Positions 33,462 through 40,847 of a DNA stretch of 64,000 nt are shown piece after piece. The notes beneath the pieces were generated by a model. It was not told the origin of the DNA. It saw nothing but the letters and a program-made list of their open reading frames with translations, and ran no database searches. The DNA is taken from contig NZ_JACHGF010000011.1 of the NCBI RefSeq assembly GCF_014202275.1, positions 1-64,000 on the forward strand. Reading direction: 5' to 3'. This DNA is from Rhabdobacter roseus. GTDB taxonomy: Bacteria > Bacteroidota > Bacteroidia > Cytophagales > Spirosomataceae. Each line of letters begins with the position of its first letter. The first letter of the stretch is position 1. The translations under genes and the position numbers were made by a program.

Positions 33462-33488
33462 GCGTTAGTGGCCTGATGCAGGTCGAAG

Positions 33489-33956
33489 CTACACCACCAA
33501 TTGCACCTGTGCCGTATACTTAAGGATCAGCGCCATTTGGCCGGCGTGGTAGGCCGTGTGGGTTACAATGCGCCCCAGGGCTTCCGCTCTGGTTTTGGTG
33601 CCGAACTCTGCGGTGGTGAGTTGCGTGGGCCAGTCGGCCTCCGCTTGCTGGCGAATACTTTCATATAGGGTATCAAACGCATACTGCTGGTACTCCCGCA
33701 ATTCGGGCAGGTTGGTCCATTCGCCGGAATCGGTTTTGTCCATGACCGTTCGGGCCTGCACACGTACGCCCGGTTGTTTGAAAACGTTTTTGGCAAACAG
33801 CAGCTCTACCTCCGCCACGTGACGGATCAGAAAGCCGACGCTATTGACCGTGCCCGGCAGTTTTCGCGGCAGATCCTCGGCCCGCAGAGCGGCCAGTTGG
33901 TTGGTAAAGCGCGTGCGGCCTTCCAGCCAGAGCGCAAGGAGTAAGTCCGTAGTCAT
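33489..33956 (-). CDS. DinB-family protein
   Basis: 155 aa four-helix bundle. The three metal His are placed as in the DinB/YfiT superfamily: VGFLIRHVAEVELL (first) and RIVTHTAYHAGQMALIL (second and third). Members include bacillithiol- or mycothiol-type thiol transferases and proteins of unknown role; this one cannot be assigned further. Cytoplasmic, single gene. Confidence 0.87.
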   Translation of the reverse strand: MTTDLLLALWLEGRTRFTNQLAALRAEDLPRKLPGTVNSVGFLIRHVAEVELLFAKNVFKQPGVRVQARTVMDKTDSGEWTNLPELREYQQYAFDTLYESIRQQAEADWPTQLTTAEFGTKTRAEALGRIVTHTAYHAGQMALILKYTAQVQLVV

Positions 33957-34065
33957 CCTGTCGTTTGTTTCGTTGTTGTTAATAAAGCTGCTACCCCGGC
34001 CACCGGACCCAAAGGTACGGTAGCCGGGGCAGCAAAAAGTTGACGGTGATCAGGTACGTTCCTGA

Positions 34066-35394
34066 CTAGCAGCAGCCGCTGTTGGGCGTGCAGCAGGACG
34101 ACTGTAGATCCGCCAGGTTGAGCCGGGGCTTCTCCAGGCGCTGGTGCATCACGACGGCCGTGCTGGGGCACAGCTCGGCAAACTGGGCCGTGGCCCGGAT
34201 GGCCTCGGGGGTACTTTCCCGCGGCAGGCGCACGAACCCCTTGTTGGCAAAGTACCCTTCGGCCGTGGTAGTCAGCAGGTACACGTCCTGGATGCCGCTA
34301 AGCCGGGCCTGCCGGAGCAGATCGCTCACCAAGCGCTTCGCGAGGCCGTGCCCCCGGTAGTCTTCCCGCACGGCTACCGAGCGCAGTAGGGCCTGCGGGC
34401 CGTAGCGCTCCAGGGCCGCTACCCCTACCACGGCTCCGGCGGCCTTCGCAACCAAAAAGGACGAAAGGGAGGCTTCTACATCCAAAACCGGGAGATCGCT
34501 GGCTTTCAGCAGCTCAAGGACGGCCGACCGGTCGGATGGCTGCACCGTCCCGATTTCCAGGGTAGTTTCGGGGGTGGCGGCGGGTTTCTCGGCGTAGAGC
34601 GTGATGCTTTCGATGCCAGCCTGGCCCGCCCGGAAGGCGGCGATTTCCGCCGCCGAAAGGTACTTGTCAAGAATGTCGTCGGGAATAAAAACGGGCTTTT
34701 GTTTCTGCAAGGTCAGGCTTTCGAAGCCCGCTTCGGCGGCCAGGGCCAGGTACTGCTCTTTCAGGATGGCCCCCGACACGCAGCCTGCGTAGAGTTCAGC
34801 CTCCTGCCGCAACTCCTGGGGTAGTTCGCCCAGTAGCACGATGTCGGAAATGCTAAAATGCCCGCCGGGCTTAAGTACCCGGAAAATCTCCGTAAATACC
34901 CCGCGCTTGTTGGGTACCAGGTTCAGCACGCAGTTGCTCACCACCACGTCGGCTACGTTGTCGCTCACGGGCATGGCCTCGATGTCGCCCTGCCGGAACT
35001 CCACGTTGTGAAAGCCCCGCTTCTCCGCGTTGATTCGGGCACGCTTGATCATAGCTTCGGTGAAGTCGATCCCGATGACTTTACCCGTGGGGCCGGTTTC
35101 GTGCCGGGCCACGAAGCAGTCATTGCCCGCGCCCGAGCCTAGGTCAATCACCACGTCGCCGGGTTTGATCCGGGCAAACTGCGTGGGCAGGCCGCAGCCC
35201 AGGCCCAGGTCAGCCTCGGCCACGTAACCGTCGAATTGCGTGTAGTCGTCGGCCATGATGTGGTACACTTTGCTCGAGACCGGACCCGACCCGCAGCAGG
35301 AGGCGGCGTTGAGGGCGGGGTCCTGGTCGGCAATTTCGGCGTACTTCTGCCGTACCATTTCTTTAAGCGTTTGATCATTTACGGACTTTTCCAT
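34066..35394 (-). CDS. arsM: Arsenite methyltransferase fused to GNAT acetyltransferase (ArsM-ArsN2-like)
   Basis: 442 aa from the ATG at 35394. Residues 1-270 are ArsM: NAASCCGSGP (N-terminal Cys pair), GLGCGLPTQFARIKPGDVVIDLGSGAGNDCFVA (SAM site), SNCVLNLVPNKRGVFTEIFRVLKPGGHFSISDIV (As-binding Cys) and AGCVSGAI (As-binding Cys). Residues about 285-425 are a GNAT domain with ALLRSVAVREDYRGHGLAKRLVSDLL (acetyl-CoA loop) and GYFANKGFVRL, as in ArsN2 proteins of arsenic loci. The tail ends SSCCTPNSGCC, a likely thiol metal site. arsR lies 65 bases upstream. Confidence 0.9.
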   Translation of the reverse strand: MEKSVNDQTLKEMVRQKYAEIADQDPALNAASCCGSGPVSSKVYHIMADDYTQFDGYVAEADLGLGCGLPTQFARIKPGDVVIDLGSGAGNDCFVARHETGPTGKVIGIDFTEAMIKRARINAEKRGFHNVEFRQGDIEAMPVSDNVADVVVSNCVLNLVPNKRGVFTEIFRVLKPGGHFSISDIVLLGELPQELRQEAELYAGCVSGAILKEQYLALAAEAGFESLTLQKQKPVFIPDDILDKYLSAAEIAAFRAGQAGIESITLYAEKPAATPETTLEIGTVQPSDRSAVLELLKASDLPVLDVEASLSSFLVAKAAGAVVGVAALERYGPQALLRSVAVREDYRGHGLAKRLVSDLLRQARLSGIQDVYLLTTTAEGYFANKGFVRLPRESTPEAIRATAQFAELCPSTAVVMHQRLEKPRLNLADLQSSCCTPNSGCC

Positions 35395-35425
35395 GGACTT
35401 AGGTTTTTGGTGAAAGATTTGTTTT

Positions 35426-35441
35426 ATTGTAATATTGCGAT
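35426..35441 (-). promoter_or_regulatory. Second ArsR operator, in front of arsM
   Basis: ATTGTAATATTGCGAT on the plus strand, one outer base from the dyad at 35833 (ATCGCAATATTACGAT read on the other strand). It lies in the 65-base arsR-arsM gap, so arsM may have its own repressible promoter or the site may act as a roadblock. Confidence 0.6.
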
Positions 35442-35459
35442 GATAAAAGGCAAAAAAAT

Positions 35460-35786
35460 TTAGCAGCAGGAAGGGCGTTTCAGCGCCTGGAAGACAAGGC
35501 CGAACGTTTGCTGGGCTTCTTCCCACACGGCTTCGTTGATGCAATAGCATACCCGGGGCGGATTGATTTCCCCTTTGATGATACCAATTCGTTTCAGCTC
35601 CTTGAGGTGCTGTGAAACCGTCGCCTGCGACAGCGGCAGCTCATCCACCAAATCTCCGCAAATGCACGCTTTCTTCTCAGCTAATAGACGCAAAATCGCG
35701 ACCCGCGCCGGATGGGCGAACGCTTTGGCCAGTTCGGCCACCCGGTTTTCTTGCTCGGTAAATACTTCTGTCTTGGTTAATCCCAT
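35460..35786 (-). CDS. arsR: ArsR-family metalloregulator (second copy)
   Basis: 108 aa. [63 protein letters not shown] has the same ACICG metal site, recognition helix [10 protein letters not shown] and C-terminal CC as the 29994 paralogue. It heads the arsR-arsM pair and should repress it until As(III) binds. Its promoter carries an ArsR dyad over the -33 box. Confidence 0.93.
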   Translation of the reverse strand: MGLTKTEVFTEQENRVAELAKAFAHPARVAILRLLAEKKACICGDLVDELPLSQATVSQHLKELKRIGIIKGEINPPRVCYCINEAVWEEAQQTFGLVFQALKRPSCC

Positions 35787-35809
35787 GGCTGAGGCGTACT
35801 GCTAGGGCC

Positions 35810-35848
35810 CAAAGGTAGCGTGTTTTTTGATTATCGCAATATTACGAT
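35810..35848 (-). promoter_or_regulatory. arsR-arsM promoter with ArsR operator
   Basis: On the minus strand ATTG (35837-35840), 19 bases, TACCTTTG (35810-35817): near-consensus sigma-A promoter. The dyad ATCGCAATATTACGAT (35833-35848, plus strand) covers the -33 box. Compare the first arsenic operon, where the dyad covers the -7 box. Confidence 0.7.
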
Positions 35849-35866
35849 TTATATTTTTTCGAAAAA

Positions 35867-37138
35867 TTATTTCCAGGAGTAGTGCAGCCCCAGCTGCGGT
35901 ACGGAGATCACGTCTTTGCTGGCCACGGGGTAGGTAGGCCGCAGCAGGTACATCCCCAGGTCGGCTTTGAGCTGCCGGTTGAGCCGAATGCTCACGCCTG
36001 GCATGGCCGCAATAAATTGCCAGCCCTGCCGGTAGCTATTGCCACTTTCCTGCCCCAGGAGGTAGGACACTTCCAGAAAGGGAGAGAAGGCGGTGGTACT
36101 GATGTGGTACCGGGCCATAGGGCCGACGGCCCAGCCGCGCAAGGGGGCATCGACGGGTACGATGGTGGAATAGGCGCCGAAGCTGGTGGCGCCCAGCAGG
36201 AGTCGGTCGGTCACGAAGTAGCCCGCACGAATGGCGGCGTTGGCAAAGGCTCCGCCGGTCTGGTAGGGTATGGCTACGCCCGAAAAGCCAACCAGGGCCG
36301 TCCGGTGGGTGAAATCCGGACGGTGTGGATTGCGACGCGTCTGGATGGGCGCATTGTAGGGCGTGAGGTAGTTTCCGCTTTGATTCCAGCTTATGCCCTG
36401 CTTGTAGCCTATTTGGAGAGACAGAAAACTACCCCGGCTCACGACGTCGGCCTTGTAAGGTACCCCGTTCAGCTCCAGCTCCTGGGTGGAAATACGAAAG
36501 AGATCCCGAAAGCCCTGGTTGTAAAGTAGCTGTAGGCTAAGCGCCCGGTACTGCCCCAGCTTATAGTCTACGCCCGCCCGCAAGGCCAGGGCCAGGCCAT
36601 CGTTGCGGGTGTGGGCACTCGTAAGCCGGTAACGGTACACGTCCCCCGGCCAGTGACCATCCGTTTTTTGCGCCGTCCGTTCCCGTACGTAGCCGTCGAA
36701 CCGGTTCACGATGTAGCTGGCATCGGCCCCACCGTGAAGTATAAAGCGCCGCCACAGCAGGCGGGAGTTGTAGGTCAGGCCTGCGTTTAGGTTGGCCGGT
36801 GAAAACTTCGTGTAGCCGTTATTGCGGCCCCAGCCGTTGACGGTCCCGGTCGAGTCCCGTAGAAAGTAGCTGGTACGGGTACCTACCTTGAGGTTGGCCG
36901 TCCGGATGCCCATGCGTAAGGAGAAGCTGGACGTGAGGCTGCGCTCCAGCGAAAGATCAAAGGCCGCGCCAAAGCGATTGGGTGCCTCAAACTGGTTGGT
37001 GGGAAGCGGCCGGTCCGAGGATAGCTTGTTAAACGAAACCGACGGGCCCAAACTACCCTGGATACGCCACGGGCTTTGCGCCCAGCCGTGGGTGGTTATG
37101 CCTACTACCAGAAAAACAACGCGTACAGCTATTTTCAT
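35867..37138 (-). CDS. Outer-membrane beta-barrel protein, unknown function
   Basis: 423 aa. Signal peptide MKIAVRVVFLVVGITTHGWAQ. The mature protein is a long run of alternating hydrophobic/aromatic strands (for example FGAAFDLSLERSLTSSFSLRMGIRTANL, GLTYNSRLLWRRFILHGGADASYI, GSFLSLQIGYKQG), ending in LGLHYSWK, a beta-barrel-type terminal strand. No family named. It lies downstream of the arsenic promoter region but on its own; no evidence ties it to arsenic. Confidence 0.72.
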   Translation of the reverse strand: MKIAVRVVFLVVGITTHGWAQSPWRIQGSLGPSVSFNKLSSDRPLPTNQFEAPNRFGAAFDLSLERSLTSSFSLRMGIRTANLKVGTRTSYFLRDSTGTVNGWGRNNGYTKFSPANLNAGLTYNSRLLWRRFILHGGADASYIVNRFDGYVRERTAQKTDGHWPGDVYRYRLTSAHTRNDGLALALRAGVDYKLGQYRALSLQLLYNQGFRDLFRISTQELELNGVPYKADVVSRGSFLSLQIGYKQGISWNQSGNYLTPYNAPIQTRRNPHRPDFTHRTALVGFSGVAIPYQTGGAFANAAIRAGYFVTDRLLLGATSFGAYSTIVPVDAPLRGWAVGPMARYHISTTAFSPFLEVSYLLGQESGNSYRQGWQFIAAMPGVSIRLNRQLKADLGMYLLRPTYPVASKDVISVPQLGLHYSWK

Positions 37139-37315
37139 AGGCCTCGTCTGACTTTCGTTTGAATGGGACTACTAAATTACTGATTAGTAGCCATTAATTC
37201 CATAGTACGGCGAAAACTTGTCGTAATTATTTTGACTTGTGTCCGCAAAAACGCACATTTCCCAAAAAACCTAAAGTACCTGCTTTCATCAACCACCTTA
37301 TTGGATCGACCTAGC

Positions 37316-37741
37316 ATGAACAAATCATGGCTCACCCACCTGTTGCTGGCCTGTTTACTGGCCCTTTCTGCTCCTGCCGCCGCCCAGGATGCTACGGCCA
37401 GCACGCAGGCTTTTTTTAAAGCGCTGCTCGAAAAAGACGGGCCTGCCCTGAGTAGCGTATTGGCCGGAGATTTTTACCTGATTAGCTTCGACGCGCAGCT
37501 GATTGACGCCGGTACCCTGCGGGAGGCCGTCATGGCCGGGTACGTGGCGGTAGAGCGGGGCGATTTGTCCGGCCTACGGGTCCGGGCCTACGGGGAAGCG
37601 GCGGTGGTTACGGGCCACTGGCAGGTCAAGGGCAGTATCCAGGGCCAGCGATTTGATACGGAAGTGGTGTTTTCGTCACTCTGCGTCCGGCAGGGCGGGA
37701 GCTGGAAGGTTGCGTCGCTGCAATTTACGCCAATTCGCTAG
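37316..37741 (+). CDS. Exported NTF2/SnoaL-like (DUF4440-type) protein
   Basis: 141 aa from the ATG at 37316. Signal peptide MNKSWLTHLLLACLLALSAPAAAQ. The mature part is a cone-shaped NTF2 fold: ASTQAFFKALLEKDGPALSSVLAGDFYLISFDAQLIDAGTLREAV and AYGEAAVVTGHWQVKGSIQGQRFDTEVVFSSLCVRQGGSWKVASLQFTPI. These DUF4440 proteins may bind small ligands or act as enzymes; none can be specified. Confidence 0.82.
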   Translation: MNKSWLTHLLLACLLALSAPAAAQDATASTQAFFKALLEKDGPALSSVLAGDFYLISFDAQLIDAGTLREAVMAGYVAVERGDLSGLRVRAYGEAAVVTGHWQVKGSIQGQRFDTEVVFSSLCVRQGGSWKVASLQFTPIR

Positions 37742-37777
37742 CCATGGGAGCGTCTTTGAGGTACTTCAGGAAGGCCA

Positions 37778-38548
37778 TCAGCGAAATAGAAACTGCCGCA
37801 GAAAATCATCTTTGTAGGTACGTCCGAGCGGAAGCTGCTGCGCGCCAATGGTCACTTCATGCTCACTGAAGGAGTCGACGTGCTGGATGTTGATGACGTA
37901 GGAGCGGTGGATGCGCAGAAACTTGGGGTAGTCGATTTTTTCCGTCACGGTACTGAGCGGCAAGCGCAGCGCGTATTTTTTGGTGGCCGTATAGAGCATA
38001 GTGTAGTTGTTGTCGGCCTCGAAGTAAAGTACCTGCGCCAGGATGACCTTCACAAACTGGTAGTTGTGCTTGATAAAAATACTTTCGTCGGTCTGCAGGA
38101 TGGTTTCCCGCCCCGGATCTTTCTCTTTTTCTTCGGGCGCGAGGAAGGGCCGGTCGGGGGGAGTAAAAAGTTTAGCAAAATTGCTGATGGCCAGCTCAAT
38201 GGCAATGCGGAGCTGGGCTACGTTGAGGGGCTTGATGATGTAGGCCGCCGGGGCTGTTTCCAGGGCGCGGTTGAGGGTACCTTGGTCGGCCAGCGCCGTC
38301 AGGTAAATGATGGGAACCGAACGTACCAGCTGCATCCGGCGGGCGGTCTCGATGCCGTCCCACTCGCCTTTGATGCTGATGTCGCAAAGTACCAAATCCA
38401 CCGGATGCTTTTCAAATAGCTCCAGCGCCTTTGCGCCGCTCGAAGCCACGCCCACCACCAGGTACCCTTCTTTTTGGAGCTTACCCTTCAGGTCCAGGGC
38501 CAGGATGGCCTCGTCCTCTACAATAAGAATATGAAGTTGATCCGTCAT
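37778..38548 (-). CDS. LytTR-family response regulator
   Basis: 256 aa from the ATG at 38548 (an ATG three codons upstream is also possible). Receiver domain: LHILIVEDEAILALDL (acidic pocket), LVLCDISIKGEWDG (phospho-acceptor Asp, about residue 57), IIYLTALAD and YIIKPLN. The C-terminal LytTR DNA-binding domain has ILYFEADNNYTMLYTATKKYALRLPLSTV, FLRIHRSYVINIQHV and PLGRTYKDDFL. It lies 49 bases downstream of the TPR histidine kinase gene on the same strand, so the two form a two-component system. Confidence 0.93.
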   Translation of the reverse strand: MTDQLHILIVEDEAILALDLKGKLQKEGYLVVGVASSGAKALELFEKHPVDLVLCDISIKGEWDGIETARRMQLVRSVPIIYLTALADQGTLNRALETAPAAYIIKPLNVAQLRIAIELAISNFAKLFTPPDRPFLAPEEKEKDPGRETILQTDESIFIKHNYQFVKVILAQVLYFEADNNYTMLYTATKKYALRLPLSTVTEKIDYPKFLRIHRSYVINIQHVDSFSEHEVTIGAQQLPLGRTYKDDFLRQFLFR

Positions 38549-38596
38549 TCTGAGCATTCGTAAAAAATAAGGTGGTACGCTGGTATTCCTTTCCGC

Positions 38597-40612
38597 CTAG
38601 GCAGCCAGGGCGGCAAGCGGAATATGAAGCTGAAAGTAGGCTCCCTGCCGGTTTTCCACCCGCATGGTACCTCCCGCCTGCTCGCTCAGCGACACGATCA
38701 GTTGCTTGCCAAAGGAGGTGTCGTCCTCGCTTTGCCAGCTCCCCAGGTCCAGGCCCGGCCCGTTATCCTGGACCTCCAGCGTCAGGCCATTTTCCCGTTG
38801 CAACGCCACCCGTAGGGCCGGGCGAGGTACCTGGTGGTAGGCGTACTTGAACGAATTGGTGAGCAGCTCGTTCATGATGAGCCCTAGCGGAATAGCCAGG
38901 TCTACATCCAGCTCCTGCTGTTCTACCCGGATGTCGAGGTCAAACTGGTCGGCCCGGTAGCCGTAGGCTTCCATGAGGCTCTCGATCAGGTCGATGATGT
39001 AATCACGGATGTTGATGCTCGCCACCTGGTCGGTACGGTAGAGCCGCTGGTGGATCAGCGACATGGCCTCGACGCGCCGCTGCCCTTGCTGCACGGCCAG
39101 TACGGCGTCTTCGTCCGTGAGCCGATCCGACTGTAGGCTGAGCAGGCTCGAAACAATGGCCAGGTTGTTTTTTACCCGGTGGTGCAGCTCTTTCATGAGT
39201 GTACGGAGCTGCTCGGACTGCTGCTCGAGCTGCTGGCCCTTTTCTGAAATGACGGCATTCTGAGCCGACAGCCGGGCGTTGGTATGGCGGATCATCCGGT
39301 ACTGTAATAACATGCCGCCCAGCAGCAGCAGCAGCAGGCCCAGCCCCCCCGCCAGGTAGGTCATCTGGGTAGATTTCAAAGCGTTTTCTTTGTTGAGTTC
39401 CTGAATCTGCTGTACTTTTTTCTGGGTTTCGTACTTGGTTTGTACGTCAGCTACGGCTCGGGTCTTTGCCACCTCCGCCTGGGCTTCGATTTGGTGAATA
39501 CGCCTTAGTTTATCCGCCTCGATTTGCGCTACTTCACGGGCTTTGTCTATTTCCAGCTCCGCCTTGATGCGGGCCAGTTCCTGGGTTTTCTGGACTTCGT
39601 ACTGCCCTTGCAGATGGGTAATACTCTGCGTTTTTTCCAAACTAAGTAACGAATCTTCCAGTGCTTTTTGCCGGGCTACGTAGCGGTAGGCTTCGTCGTA
39701 GCGCCCTGCGGCGGCATAGGTTCGGTGCACGGCCTGATACACCGACCGCTGCAGGGGTACTTCCCGGCTTTGCTCCACCAAAGTCAGGGCTTTTTCGGCG
39801 TAATAAAGCGCCGAATCGTGCTGACTGAGTCCACTGTAGCAACTGGCCAGGTTGCGGTAGTTGTGGGTGAGGCTGGTTATTTTATTGGCCTTGCTATTGA
39901 TGGAGAGCGCTTGGTAGAGGTAGGGAATCGCTTCGGCGTAGCGATGCTGCGACAACAGGTTGTGTCCCATGTTGTTGTAGATAACCCGCCGGTCCTGGTC
40001 GGGGTTCTTGAGCGTTTTGACGGCCTCTAAGGCCCGCTGAAAATAGTCAAAGGCGATAGCATACTTCCGAATGTCTTCGTAGAGAATGCCCAGGTGAATA
40101 TAATCGCCCGCCAGCCCATCCTGATTGCCAATGGCCGTGTCGATGGCCACCGCCTTCTTCATGTACGCAATGCCCTGCTCCGTTAGGGCCACGACCTTCT
40201 GGGTTTCTCCCATGCGCTTGTAGAGTAAGCCCAGGTGACTGTACATGGACGCTACTTTGCGGGGGTTTCGGGCTTTCTCAAAGTACGAAAGGGCTTTTTG
40301 CTGGGAAGCCACGGCCTTCTCATACTGCCCATTCTCCCGATGAAGTACCCCATCCAACAGGTAGTAGTAGCCCAGTCCCATCAAAAACTGCGCCTTCTGG
40401 CAAATGGGAAGCATGGGTGCCAGGTAGTACCGGGCGGAGTCGAAGCGGCTTTCTTTGAAGTAGTAGTTGGCCAGGTCGTAGTAGGCGTAGGCCCGCGAGG
40501 AGTCGGGCCCTGGCAGGTGCAGGCCAGCTTTGAGTTTTTCCAAAGTGGGTACCTGAGCCCCAGCCCCCAGCCCCACCAACCACAGCGTAAGAAACAGTAG
40601 CGCTTTCTTCAT
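38597..40612 (-). CDS. TPR-containing sensor histidine kinase (HisKA_2 type)
   Basis: 671 aa. Signal peptide (MKKALLFLTLWLVGLGAGAQ), then about six TPR units to residue 330 (such as GYYYLLDGVLHRENGQYEKAVASQQKAL), a coiled coil, and one membrane helix near 415-435 (MTYLAGGLGLLLLLLGGMLLQYRM). The kinase core has LMKELHHRVKNNLAIVSSLLSLQS (phospho-His), LIMNELLTNSFKYAY (N box) and VQDNGPGLDL (G box). So the TPRs are periplasmic and could sense a protein or peptide. It is paired with the LytTR regulator downstream. Confidence 0.92.
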   Translation of the reverse strand: MKKALLFLTLWLVGLGAGAQVPTLEKLKAGLHLPGPDSSRAYAYYDLANYYFKESRFDSARYYLAPMLPICQKAQFLMGLGYYYLLDGVLHRENGQYEKAVASQQKALSYFEKARNPRKVASMYSHLGLLYKRMGETQKVVALTEQGIAYMKKAVAIDTAIGNQDGLAGDYIHLGILYEDIRKYAIAFDYFQRALEAVKTLKNPDQDRRVIYNNMGHNLLSQHRYAEAIPYLYQALSINSKANKITSLTHNYRNLASCYSGLSQHDSALYYAEKALTLVEQSREVPLQRSVYQAVHRTYAAAGRYDEAYRYVARQKALEDSLLSLEKTQSITHLQGQYEVQKTQELARIKAELEIDKAREVAQIEADKLRRIHQIEAQAEVAKTRAVADVQTKYETQKKVQQIQELNKENALKSTQMTYLAGGLGLLLLLLGGMLLQYRMIRHTNARLSAQNAVISEKGQQLEQQSEQLRTLMKELHHRVKNNLAIVSSLLSLQSDRLTDEDAVLAVQQGQRRVEAMSLIHQRLYRTDQVASINIRDYIIDLIESLMEAYGYRADQFDLDIRVEQQELDVDLAIPLGLIMNELLTNSFKYAYHQVPRPALRVALQRENGLTLEVQDNGPGLDLGSWQSEDDTSFGKQLIVSLSEQAGGTMRVENRQGAYFQLHIPLAALAA

Positions 40613-40664
40613 ATTCTATCCCCTTTCTATTGCCCAAAAAAACGGCCTAGCCCAATGGCGGATT

Positions 40665-40695
40665 CAAATATACAACTTTCCTATAACCCAGAAAA
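40665..40695 (-). promoter_or_regulatory. Promoter of the histidine kinase-LytTR operon
   Basis: On the minus strand TTTT (40692-40695), 19 bases, TATATTTG (40665-40672); only one base departs from TTTG-N19-TAnnTTTG. The kinase start codon lies 52 bases downstream. Confidence 0.6.
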
Positions 40696-40847
40696 TAGGC
40701 CTTTCCTACCCGGCTTCGCTCAAAATAGGTCGCTCCGTTTTACCCAGAACTTACCACTCCCGAAAAACCTGCGGGCTTTTTTACTTTTACGACAACGAAT
40801 CCTTAACTTGACCCGACCTTCCATCTTTTGTCTGTGCTACGCTTAAC

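Larger units (their letters stand above)
32800..33466. repeat. Right copy of the 0.67 kb duplication
   Basis: Repeats 31065-31730 including leader, 130-aa gene and terminator. The copies are in direct orientation and separated by 1069 bases that contain only the minus-strand nucleotidyltransferase pair. Confidence 0.9.
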
